Positions 47,863 to 58,342 of a stretch of 64,000 bases of DNA are shown piece after piece. The first letter of the stretch is position 1; every line of letters begins with the position of its first letter. The stretch lies in NCBI RefSeq assembly GCF_041438805.1, contig NZ_CP109190.1:7812001-7876000 (forward strand). The letters run 5' to 3'. This stretch comes from Streptomyces sp. NBC_01707 (lineage in GTDB: Bacteria; Actinomycetota; Actinomycetes; Streptomycetales; Streptomycetaceae). The notes beneath the pieces were generated by a model. It saw only the letters and a program-made list of their open reading frames with translations. It was not told the origin of the DNA and made no database searches. Position numbers and translations under genes: made by a program.

Positions 47863-48779
47863 GTGCGGCGCGGAAACACACCGCACTCCCGAAGGCGGAG
47901 ATCCTCATCGAGGCGCTGCCCTGGCTGACCCGGCACAACGGCAAGACCGTCGTCATCAAGTTCGGCGGCAATGCCATGATCGACGAGGAGCTGAAGGCGG
48001 CCTTCGCGCAGGACGTCGTCTTCCTGCGGCAGGCCGGCCTCAAGCCCGTCGTGGTGCACGGCGGCGGCCCGCAGATCAGTGCTCAGCTCGACAAGCAGGG
48101 CCTGGTCAGCGAGTTCAAGGCCGGGCTGCGCGTCACCACGCCCGAGGCGATGGACGTCGTCCGGATGGTGCTGGCCGGGCAGGTCCAGCGCGAGCTCGTC
48201 GGCCTGCTCAACCAGCACGGCCCGCTCGCCGTCGGCATGACCGGCGAGGACGCCCACACCATCACCGCCACCCGGCACCGCCCCACCATCGACGGCGAAC
48301 TCGTCGACATCGGGCGGGTCGGTGAGATCACCGCGATCGACACGGGGGCCATCCAGGCACTGCTCGACGACGGCCGGATCCCGGTCGTCTCCTCCATCGC
48401 GCGCTCCGCCGACGACAACCACGTCTACAACGTCAACGCCGACACCGCGGCCGCCGCACTCGCCGCCGCGCTGAACGCCGAGACACTGATGGTCCTCACC
48501 GACGTCGAGGGCCTCTACGAGGACTGGCCCAACAGCGACGACGTGATCAGCAGGCTCACCGCGACCGAGCTGGAGAAGCTGCTGCCGGAGCTGTCCAGCG
48601 GCATGGTCCCGAAGATGCAGGGCTGCCTGCACGCCGTACGCAACGGTGTCGAGACCGCCCGTGTCATCGACGGCCGGGTCCAGCACTCGATCCTGCTGGA
48701 GATCTTCACCGACGAGGGCATCGGCACGATGGTCGTGCCCGACGCAGCCGACGAACCCGACGCACAGGGGGAAGCATGA
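47859..48779 (+). CDS. argB: Acetylglutamate kinase
   Basis: 306 residues. Amino-acid kinase fold with [14 protein letters not shown] at the N-terminus, [10 protein letters not shown] in the nucleotide/acetylglutamate loop, and [35 protein letters not shown]. The extended N-terminal helix ([22 protein letters not shown]) is the type seen in arginine-feedback-inhibited hexameric enzymes. It phosphorylates N-acetylglutamate. It overlaps both argJ and argD by 4 bp. Confidence 0.97.
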
Positions 48780-49987
48780 CCAACGCCGAGCTTTCGCAGC
48801 GCTGGCAGGGCTCGCTCATGGACAACTACGGCACCCCGCAGCTCTCGCTGGTCCGAGGCGAAGGTGCCCGTGTGTGGGACGCCGACGGCACCGAGTACCT
48901 CGACTTCGTCGGCGGCATCGCGGTGAACGCGCTGGGCCACGCCCATCCCGCCGTCGTCGAGGCCGTCTCCACCCAGATCGCCTCGCTGGGCCATGTCTCC
49001 AACCTTTTCATCGCCGCACCGCCCGTCGAGCTCGCGGAACGGCTCCTGCAGCTCTTCGGCCGGACCGGACGCGTCTATTTCTCCAACTCGGGCGCCGAGG
49101 CCAACGAAGCCGCCTTCAAGATCGGCCGGCTCACCGGGCGGACCCGCATGGTCGCCACCGACGGCGGCTTCCACGGCCGGACCATGGGCGCGCTCGCCCT
49201 CACCGGCCAGCCGAAGAAGCGGGAACCCTTCCTTCCGCTGCCCGGTGACGTCACACATGTGCCGTACGGCGATGTCGACGCCCTCCGGGCCGCGGTGACC
49301 ACCGACACCGCGCTGGTGATCATCGAGCCCATCCAGGGTGAGAACGGTGTGGTCGTCCCGCCCAGGGGCTATCTGGAGGCCGCGCGGGAGATCACCCGGG
49401 CCACCGGCACCCTGCTCGTCCTCGACGAGGTGCAGACCGGTATCGGCCGGTGCGGCCAGTGGTTCGAGCACCAGGCCCACCAGGGCGTCGAGCCCGACAT
49501 CGTCACCCTCGCCAAGGGGCTCGGCGGTGGTCTGCCGATCGGCGCCACCGTCGCCTTCGGGGCGACGGCCGACCTGTTGAAGCCCGGTCAGCACGGCACG
49601 ACGTTCGGCGGCAACCCGATCGCCTGCGCCGCCGGTCTCGCCGTTCTGGACACGCTCGCGGCCGACGGCGCCCTGGACCGGGTGAAGCGGCTCGGCGAGA
49701 GGATCCGGGACGGTGTCGAAGCCCTGGGGCACCCATTGGTCTCCCACGTCCGTGGCTCCGGTCTGTTGCTGGGTATCGTGCTCACCGAGCCCCTTGCGCC
49801 GCAGGTGCAACAGGCGGCTCAGGGAGCCGGACTCCTGGTGAACGCGCCCGCCCCCGACGTCGTACGGCTCATGCCGCCGCTGATCATCGGTGACGCAGAG
49901 GTGGACGCGTTCCTGGCGGCACTGTCCGGCGCTCTCGACGCGGCACACGGGGACGGACGATCCGGAGAGAAGCGCTCCGGAGAATGA
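48776..49987 (+). CDS. argD: Acetylornithine aminotransferase
   Basis: 403 residues, class III PLP aminotransferase. [21 protein letters not shown] binds the PLP phosphate, [14 protein letters not shown] holds the conserved Asp, and the PLP lysine is in [17 protein letters not shown]. It converts N-acetylglutamate semialdehyde to N-acetylornithine using glutamate. It is coupled to argB (ATGA), and argR starts 10 bp after its stop. Confidence 0.97.
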   Translation: MTNAELSQRWQGSLMDNYGTPQLSLVRGEGARVWDADGTEYLDFVGGIAVNALGHAHPAVVEAVSTQIASLGHVSNLFIAAPPVELAERLLQLFGRTGRVYFSNSGAEANEAAFKIGRLTGRTRMVATDGGFHGRTMGALALTGQPKKREPFLPLPGDVTHVPYGDVDALRAAVTTDTALVIIEPIQGENGVVVPPRGYLEAAREITRATGTLLVLDEVQTGIGRCGQWFEHQAHQGVEPDIVTLAKGLGGGLPIGATVAFGATADLLKPGQHGTTFGGNPIACAAGLAVLDTLAADGALDRVKRLGERIRDGVEALGHPLVSHVRGSGLLLGIVLTEPLAPQVQQAAQGAGLLVNAPAPDVVRLMPPLIIGDAEVDAFLAALSGALDAAHGDGRSGEKRSGE

Positions 49988-49997
49988 GGCGACGACG

Positions 49998-50534
49998 ATG
50001 ACCGAGGCGCAGGAATCCGAGTTCGGCGGGCCGTCCGTGCCGCAGACCCGCACGGCACGCCACCGCCGGATCGTGGACATCCTGAACCGGCTGCCGGTGC
50101 GCTCGCAGAGCCAGTTGGCGAAGCTCCTGGCCGACGACGGGCTGAGCGTGACCCAGGCGACGCTCTCCCGCGACCTGGATGAACTGGGCGCGGTGAAGAT
50201 CCGCAACACCGGCGGCGAGCTGATCTACGCCGTGCCGAGCGAGGGCGGCTTCCGCACCCCGCAGGCACCGCTCGGCGAGTCCGCCAAGGAGGAGCGGATG
50301 CGGCGCCTCTCCTCCGAACTGCTCATCTCGGCGGAGGCCTCGGCCAACCTCGTGGTGCTGCGTACGCCCCCGGGCGCGGCCCAGTTCCTGGCCTCGGCCA
50401 TCGACCAGGCGGAGCTGCACGACGTCCTCGGCACCATCGCGGGCGACGACACGCTGATGCTGATCAGCCGAGACCCGGCGGGTGGGCAGGGGCTGGCCGA
50501 CCACCTGCTGCGGCTGGCGCAGAACGGTCGCTGA
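49998..50534 (+). CDS. argR: Arginine repressor
   Basis: 178 residues. The N-terminal winged HTH (about residues 20-85) includes [35 protein letters not shown] with the SRD-DNA-contact motif. The C-terminal oligomerisation and arginine-binding domain includes [20 protein letters not shown]. Hexamers with bound arginine repress ARG-box promoters, here presumably those before argC (own operon) and argG. A Ser/Thr-rich N-terminal extension of ~15 residues is present. The next gene is convergent, 18 bp away. Confidence 0.95.
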   Translation: MTEAQESEFGGPSVPQTRTARHRRIVDILNRLPVRSQSQLAKLLADDGLSVTQATLSRDLDELGAVKIRNTGGELIYAVPSEGGFRTPQAPLGESAKEERMRRLSSELLISAEASANLVVLRTPPGAAQFLASAIDQAELHDVLGTIAGDDTLMLISRDPAGGQGLADHLLRLAQNGR

Positions 50535-50552
50535 GCGGCCCGGAGGGACGGA

Positions 50553-51254
50553 TCAGTAGCGGGTGATCGCGGTCGTGCCCGAGCGGGTCCCGATCGCGAT
50601 GTGCGGGCGGCGGGCCGGGTCCGCCCAGGCCAGGATCCGGTCCATCGAGGGCGCCGGTACCGAGACGCAGCCGGCGGTCGCACCGCTCCCGTTCACATGC
50701 AGGAAGATCCCCGCACCCCGACCGCGCACCGGCCGGTCGTAGTTGAACCCGATGACCAGTGCGCGGGCGTACTGCTCCGGGTATGCGACCAGATGCTCGG
50801 CCTCGCCGGCCCGGCAGTCCGCGGGCCGCGGTTCCACCCAGCGGTTGTAGGCGCGGGCCTCGTTGTCCTGGCACCACCAGGAACGGTCGTCGGCCCTGCG
50901 GTACGGATAGCGGGTCCCGGCCGGGACGGCTTCGACGCCGAAGGCGTACGGCAGGTCGTACAGACCGGTGGGGGTGGTGTTCGTGCCCTGGACCCGCTCG
51001 TCCCCTTCGGCCAGCCCCTTCGCCCCGAACCGGGCCGGCGCGGACCCGGCCCGTACCCACTTCCCCGACTTCAGGTTCCACCAGCTGACGGTTCCCGTGG
51101 TGGATCCCGTGCCGGCCGCCTCGGCCGTGATCAGCTGCGAGCCGCCGCCCGTGTCGGCCAGCCGCTCCGGGAGCGGGGGCGTATCGGCGGGGCGGGCCGC
51201 CGACGAACCCACGAGGGCGAGCAGAACCGACCCGGTCACCAGAGATGTGCGCAT
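50553..51254 (-). CDS. Exported L,D-transpeptidase-like (YkuD) protein
   Basis: 233 residues with an N-terminal signal peptide (MRTSLVTGSVLLALVGSSAARPAD). The catalytic region reads IFLHVNGSGATAGCVSVPAPSMDRIL, i.e. the H-(x)n-[ST]-x-G-C pattern of YkuD domains, with cysteine as nucleophile. The family cross-links peptidoglycan by 3-3 bonds or handles related cell-wall substrates. WWCQDN and RPADC cysteines may form a disulfide. It is convergent with argR and has no partner genes. Confidence 0.87.
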   Translation of the reverse strand: MRTSLVTGSVLLALVGSSAARPADTPPLPERLADTGGGSQLITAEAAGTGSTTGTVSWWNLKSGKWVRAGSAPARFGAKGLAEGDERVQGTNTTPTGLYDLPYAFGVEAVPAGTRYPYRRADDRSWWCQDNEARAYNRWVEPRPADCRAGEAEHLVAYPEQYARALVIGFNYDRPVRGRGAGIFLHVNGSGATAGCVSVPAPSMDRILAWADPARRPHIAIGTRSGTTAITRY

Positions 51255-51318
51255 GGACCGGACGGTAGACCCGACGGTGCCGGACCACCGCCGCGCGTAC
51301 TCCGTACGGCCCGGCGGT

Positions 51319-51909
51319 TCAGTCCGCGGTGGGCATCACGGGCAGCGGGAGCGGCAGTCCCGGCAGCCCGTCGATGCTCGTCGCGATGTGCTCCTTCTTG
51401 CCGAAGTACTCGCCGAGTGAGGTGTCGTCCTCGCGCGCGAAGCGCCGGGCGTGCAGTGGCCGGTCCTCGTCGTAGGACATGTACGGCACCGCGAATCCGC
51501 AGGTGTCCCGGATCAGCTCGGCCGTCACCACGATGATCGCGCGCAGCCCGTGCGGGGCCGGGTCGACGGGAAAACGGCCCAGCAGCCCCGGGAACCGCGG
51601 ATCGTCACGGAAGACCGGCTCACCGCGGCCGTGCACCCGCACGATGTTCGGCGGCCCCTGGAAGGCACACCACATCAGGGTGATGCGGCCGTTCTCCCGG
51701 AGATGGGCCACGGTCTCCGCATTGCTCCCGGCGAAGTCCAGATACGCGACGGTCCGTTCGTCGAGGACCGCGAAGGAGCCGCTGACACCCTTGGGGGAGA
51801 GGTTGACCGTGCCGTCCCCGCCCAGTGGGGCGGTCGCGGTGAAAAAGATGTGCTGCTCTTCGATGAAGGTCCTGAGCCGTCCGTCGATACGTGCGTACGT
51901 CTTTCCCAT
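51319..51909 (-). CDS. Pyridoxamine 5'-phosphate oxidase-family flavoprotein
   Basis: 196 residues with the split-barrel PNPOx fold: FFTATAPLGGDGTVNLSPKG, RTVAYLDFAGSNAETVAHLRENGRITLMWCAFQGPPNIVRVHGRGEPV. Such F420- or FMN-binding proteins include small reductases and heme-degrading relatives; true PNPOx activity is not implied. The C-terminal part SYDEDRPLHARRFAREDDTSLGEYFGKKE is a family extension. Monocistronic on the minus strand. Confidence 0.87.
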   Translation of the reverse strand: MGKTYARIDGRLRTFIEEQHIFFTATAPLGGDGTVNLSPKGVSGSFAVLDERTVAYLDFAGSNAETVAHLRENGRITLMWCAFQGPPNIVRVHGRGEPVFRDDPRFPGLLGRFPVDPAPHGLRAIIVVTAELIRDTCGFAVPYMSYDEDRPLHARRFAREDDTSLGEYFGKKEHIATSIDGLPGLPLPLPVMPTAD

Positions 51910-51950
51910 GTGGCGATTATCGGCTCCGGTGCGGCGCCCGCATCGGCATT

Positions 51951-53210
51951 TCAGCCTGCGGGCCACCGCTGCCGGAGCGTCGCGCGGACATGGGCCCGCA
52001 GCAGCCGCTCCGCCGCCACACGCTGCGCACGCGGCCGGTCCACCCCGGTCCTGGCGAGCAGCCACTCGTGCGGTATCCGGTCGGCGTCCGGCAGCAGTGC
52101 CTGCGTCACGGCCCGGACGACGGCGGGTGACGGGTCGTCGAGGAGAGGACGCAGCTCTGTGTGCCGCACCGCGTCGAGCGCGCGCAGGCCGTTGACGGCG
52201 TGGACGCGGACCGCGGGTACCGGGTGCGTCACCAGGGACCACAACGCCGGGGCGTCCGACCTGGCGCCGCACTCGCCGAGTCCGGCCGGGGCCGCGGGAC
52301 GGGCGGCCGGGTCGGCGCACATCGACCGGTAGAGGGGGAGCGGATCGATGCCGCCCTGCCGCAGTACATAGCGGGCACAGGCCCGTACTACCCCGGACCG
52401 ATCGGCGAGGAACGGCGCGGCCTCACCCTGCCGCCCGGCCCGCCGCAGCGCGGTCACACCGGCGGACCGTACCTGCGGTGACCGCGCAGACAGCAGCGGG
52501 CCCAGCACCTCGTCGTACGCCCCGTCCCGCATCCCCGCGATCGCAGCCTCCGCACACAGTGTCTGGATGCGCACATCGTCCGAGGCGGCGGCTGCGGTGC
52601 GGGCCAGCGTCGCCGGGGCGAGGAGACCGCGATCGACCGCGATGCGGTACGCGAACCGGCGTGTGGCCCGGTCCTCGCTCGTGAGCAGCGCCACGACGTC
52701 CTCGGCGGCACCGTCGCGCAAGGCACGCTCCAGCCGTTGGCGGGCGAAGTCACCGTGCCCGCGCCTGGACAGCCGCAGCACCAGCGCGCTCAGCGGCGGC
52801 AACTCCCGGCCGGGAACCTCCGACAACAGTGCCCGAGCCCGTTCGCGCACCGGTCCGACCCAGTCCGCGCAGCGTACGACCAGGAGCGGGTGCAGCGCCG
52901 GCGACCGGCCCACCCACTCGAGTGCCGCCTCTCGGATCCGGCCGTCCGGATGGCACAGCGCGACGGCGAGCAACGGCTCGTCGGGAGGTGTCCTGGACCA
53001 ATTCACCGAGGGCAGCGGGGCGTCCCAGTTCCAGCGCAGTCTCCGACCGTCGACCCGGTCGCACGACGGGAGCAGTCCGGGCGCCTCGTACGCCAGGATC
53101 CGTACACCGAGATCGAGGGCCGTCCAGGCGTCTGCCGACGAGGTGTCCAGTGCTTCCCGGAGAGACATGCCCCGGGTCAGCCGTTCAGCGGCCTCGTAGT
53201 CGCTGCCCAT
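51951..53210 (-). CDS. HEAT-repeat protein
   Basis: 419 residues, alpha-helical, with HEAT/PBS-lyase-like repeats (for example VRSAGVTALRRAGRQGEAAPFLADRSGVVRACARYVLRQGG; VRVHAVNGLRALDAVRHTELRPLLDDPSPAVVRAVTQALL). Repeats occupy roughly residues 80-400. No catalytic motif, signal peptide or membrane span is seen, so it is probably a protein-binding scaffold. The start ATG (MGSDYEAAERL) is chosen over an open frame 21 codons longer. Confidence 0.78.
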   Translation of the reverse strand: MGSDYEAAERLTRGMSLREALDTSSADAWTALDLGVRILAYEAPGLLPSCDRVDGRRLRWNWDAPLPSVNWSRTPPDEPLLAVALCHPDGRIREAALEWVGRSPALHPLLVVRCADWVGPVRERARALLSEVPGRELPPLSALVLRLSRRGHGDFARQRLERALRDGAAEDVVALLTSEDRATRRFAYRIAVDRGLLAPATLARTAAAASDDVRIQTLCAEAAIAGMRDGAYDEVLGPLLSARSPQVRSAGVTALRRAGRQGEAAPFLADRSGVVRACARYVLRQGGIDPLPLYRSMCADPAARPAAPAGLGECGARSDAPALWSLVTHPVPAVRVHAVNGLRALDAVRHTELRPLLDDPSPAVVRAVTQALLPDADRIPHEWLLARTGVDRPRAQRVAAERLLRAHVRATLRQRWPAG

Positions 53211-53321
53211 CGCGCGCCCCCCATGTATGCGGAGGCCGATCGTAGAGGGCCGGACGTTGTCCGGGCCCGGCATTTACGGTGGCCGGGCTCGAGCGTTCGG
53301 GTGAGCCGTTCACCAGTAGCT

Positions 53322-53353
53322 TTGACAAACCATACAGAGGACTGCATAGTTAT
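53322..53353 (+). promoter_or_regulatory. argG promoter overlapped by an ARG-box-like sequence
   Basis: TTGACA (53322-53327), a 17-bp spacer and CATAGT (53345-53350). The segment CCATACAGAGGACTGCATAG (53330-53349) has the CATAC/TGCATA half-site pattern also seen before argC, overlapping the -10. It fits ArgR repression. Confidence 0.75.
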
Positions 53354-53386
53354 ACCCAACAGTGATTGCACCGTAAGGAGAAACCC

Positions 53387-56097
<2,711 letters not shown>

Positions 56098-56168
56098 GTC
56101 ACGGGAACGGCATCGCGGGCTACGTTTGTCGGGACGGAGTTACGGACCCGACCCACGAGGAGCCCGCG

Positions 56169-57140
56169 ATGCCCTTCGCCCGCCTCGCCTCAGCGACGAC
56201 CCCGACCGCCCACATCGGTCTCGGCCTGGCCGCGGTCGGCAGGCCCGCCTACATCAATCTCCACCGCGACCGGGACCTGCCCGGGACCCGCAGCGTCGAG
56301 GAACTGCGCGAGCACGCCCATGAGCTTCTCGACGCCGCCTACGCGCAGGGCGTCCGCTACTTCGACGTCGCCCGCTCCTACGGCCGTGCCGAGGAGTTCC
56401 TCGGCGACTGGCTGAACACCCGCCCGGATGTGCGCGACGTCGTCATCGGCAGCAAATGGGGCTACACCTACACCGCCGGCTGGAGCGTCGACGCCGAGGC
56501 GCACGAGGTCAAGGACCACAGCCTCGCCACCTTCGAGCGCCAGCGTGCCGAGACCGCGGCGCTGCTGGGTGACCGGCTCGACCTTTACCAGATCCACTCC
56601 GTGACAACCGACAGTCCGGCCCTCACCGACAAGGAACTGCACGAGCGGCTCGCCGCCCTCGCCGCCGACGGGGTCACCGTCGGCCTGTCCACCAGCGGCC
56701 CCGGCCAGGCGGACGCCATCCGCGCCGCCCTCACCGTCACCGTGGACGGCGAGCCCCTCTTCCGTACGGTCCAGGCCACCTACAACGCCCTGGAGACGTC
56801 GGCCGGACAGGCACTTGCCGAGGCGCACGACGCCGGGCTGACCGTGATCGTCAAGGAAGCGATGGCCAACGGCCGACTCGCCGGAACGGACGCTCCCGCC
56901 GTCGTCCAGGAGATCGCTGCCGAGGCCGGCCTGGGCAGCGACGCGGTCGCGCTCGCACTGATCCTGCACCAGCCGTGGGCCGGCGTCGTCCTCTCCGGCG
57001 CGGCGACCGTCAACCAGCTCGCCGGCAACCTCCATGCCCCCGTCCTCGACCTCGACGAGCAGCGGCGGGAGCGGCTGGACGCGCTGGTGGAGGAGCCCGA
57101 GGCGTACTGGCGCCACCGCGCCGGGCTGCCCTGGAGCTGA
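56169..57140 (+). CDS. Aldo/keto reductase
   Basis: 323 residues of the AKR fold. The catalytic tetrad is visible as Asp in VRYFDVARSYGRAEEFLGDWL, Tyr in the same SYGRAEE segment, Lys in IGSKWGYTYTAGW and His in LDLYQIHSVTTDS. It reduces carbonyls with NADPH; the substrate is unknown. The ECF41-type sigma gene lies 115 bp downstream on the same strand, and since ECF41 genes usually accompany oxidoreductase genes, the two may be functionally linked. Confidence 0.9.
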   Translation: MPFARLASATTPTAHIGLGLAAVGRPAYINLHRDRDLPGTRSVEELREHAHELLDAAYAQGVRYFDVARSYGRAEEFLGDWLNTRPDVRDVVIGSKWGYTYTAGWSVDAEAHEVKDHSLATFERQRAETAALLGDRLDLYQIHSVTTDSPALTDKELHERLAALAADGVTVGLSTSGPGQADAIRAALTVTVDGEPLFRTVQATYNALETSAGQALAEAHDAGLTVIVKEAMANGRLAGTDAPAVVQEIAAEAGLGSDAVALALILHQPWAGVVLSGAATVNQLAGNLHAPVLDLDEQRRERLDALVEEPEAYWRHRAGLPWS

Positions 57141-57193
57141 CCGGCGAAGCGCTCCCCGATTCCTTGATCGCCGGATTCTGCGTCACATCGGCG

Positions 57194-57220
57194 TGTCACA
57201 TCGTTCTCGTTCGATGCGTC
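57194..57220 (+). promoter_or_regulatory. ECF41-type sigma factor promoter
   Basis: TGTCACA (57194-57200), 16 bp, CGTC (57217-57220), 35 bp before the sigma gene start. This matches the autoregulated promoter described for ECF41 sigma factors, so positive autoregulation is likely. Confidence 0.75.
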
Positions 57221-57255
57221 AGTGCAGTGACGGAACACGACGGAGGAATGGGCCT

Positions 57256-58155
57256 GTGGACGAGAACGAGTTTCTGGCGGAACGCTTCGAGGAGAACCGG
57301 ACCCGTCTGAAGGCCGTGGCGTACCGGATGCTCGGCTCGCAGACCGAGGCGGACGACGCCGTCCAGGAAGCCTGGATCCGGCTCAGCCGCTCCGACGACC
57401 GGCGGATCGAGAACCTGAGCGGCTGGCTGACCACGGTCGTCGGCCGGGTCTGCCTGGACATGCTGCGCTCGCGCCGGTCCCGGCGCGAGGAACCCCTGGA
57501 GACGCAGCAGTCGGGTGCCGACGCCCCCGAGCCGGTCCTCGGCCCGCAGTCCGGAAGCGACCCCGAACACCAGGCGCTGGTCGCCGACTCGGTGGGGCTG
57601 GCGCTGCTCGTGGTCCTGGAGACCCTGGACCCCGCCGAACGGCTCGCCTTCGTGCTCCACGACATGTTCGCGGTGCCGTTCGACGAGATCGGTCGCATCG
57701 TGGACCGGACCCCGGCCGCGGCCCGGCAGCTCGCCAGCCGGGCTCGTCGCCGCGTCCAGGGCGTCGACCGGGTGCCGGATCCCGATCTCGCCCGCAAGCG
57801 TGAGGTCGTCGACGCGTTCCTGGCGGCCGCCCGGGGCGGTGACTTCGAGGCGCTCGTCGCCGTCCTCGACCCGGACGTGGTGGCACGGTCCGACGGCGGC
57901 GCCGGTGGCGTCGGCGCTCCTTCGGTGGTGCGCGGGGCCGCTTCGGTCGCCCGTCAGGCGATCATGTTCGCGCCGTTCGCGCAGTCGTCCCGGATGGCAC
58001 TGGTCGACGGGGCCCCGGCAGTCATCTCGATCCGCGACGGGCAGCGGTTCTCGGTCATGCGCTTCACGATCGAGCGCGGCAGGGTCGTCGAGCTGTACGT
58101 GGTCAACGATCCGGCCCGCCTTCCCGAGCTGGATCTGACAGTCCTCGGCGACTGA
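57256..58155 (+). CDS. ECF41-type RNA polymerase sigma factor with SnoaL-like C-terminal domain
   Basis: 299 residues from GTG, 9 nt behind GGAGG. Sigma region 2 (LKAVAYRMLGSQTEADDAVQEAWIRLSR) and region 4 (LDPAERLAFVLHDMFAVPFDEIGRIVDRTPAAARQLASRARRR) are followed by a ~115-residue C-terminal domain of SnoaL-like type, which in ECF41 acts as a fused regulator. The family's C-terminal motifs appear in altered form as SDGGAGG and VNDPARLPELD. No anti-sigma gene is present, as usual for ECF41. The inducing signal is unknown. Confidence 0.92.
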   Translation: MDENEFLAERFEENRTRLKAVAYRMLGSQTEADDAVQEAWIRLSRSDDRRIENLSGWLTTVVGRVCLDMLRSRRSRREEPLETQQSGADAPEPVLGPQSGSDPEHQALVADSVGLALLVVLETLDPAERLAFVLHDMFAVPFDEIGRIVDRTPAAARQLASRARRRVQGVDRVPDPDLARKREVVDAFLAAARGGDFEALVAVLDPDVVARSDGGAGGVGAPSVVRGAASVARQAIMFAPFAQSSRMALVDGAPAVISIRDGQRFSVMRFTIERGRVVELYVVNDPARLPELDLTVLGD

Positions 58156-58156
58156 C

Positions 58157-58203
58157 GACGCGCCGGGCCGGGGCCGGCCGGCCCCGGCCCGCCCCGGCGC
58201 GTC
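58157..58203 (+). terminator. Hairpin terminator of the sigma factor gene
   Basis: GC-rich inverted repeat spanning 47 bp, with a 21-nt left arm starting right after the stop and a right arm ending at 58203 (small bulge near the middle). Confidence 0.7.
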
Positions 58204-58308
58204 GAAGTCCGCCCGGCTCGAGGCCGGTCCACGGGTCGAACCGGCGCAGCAGGGCCTCGGCCTGTCCGTGCCCGGCGGCCCGCTCCCGGTCCCGCCCGGT
58301 GATCTCGT

Positions 58309-58342
58309 CGTCGACCCGGGCGGAAGGCCGCCCGGGTCGACG
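58309..58342 (-). terminator. Terminator of helR
   Basis: Perfect 15-bp inverted repeat (58309-58323 with 58328-58342), 4-nt loop, abutting the helR stop codon. Confidence 0.8.
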
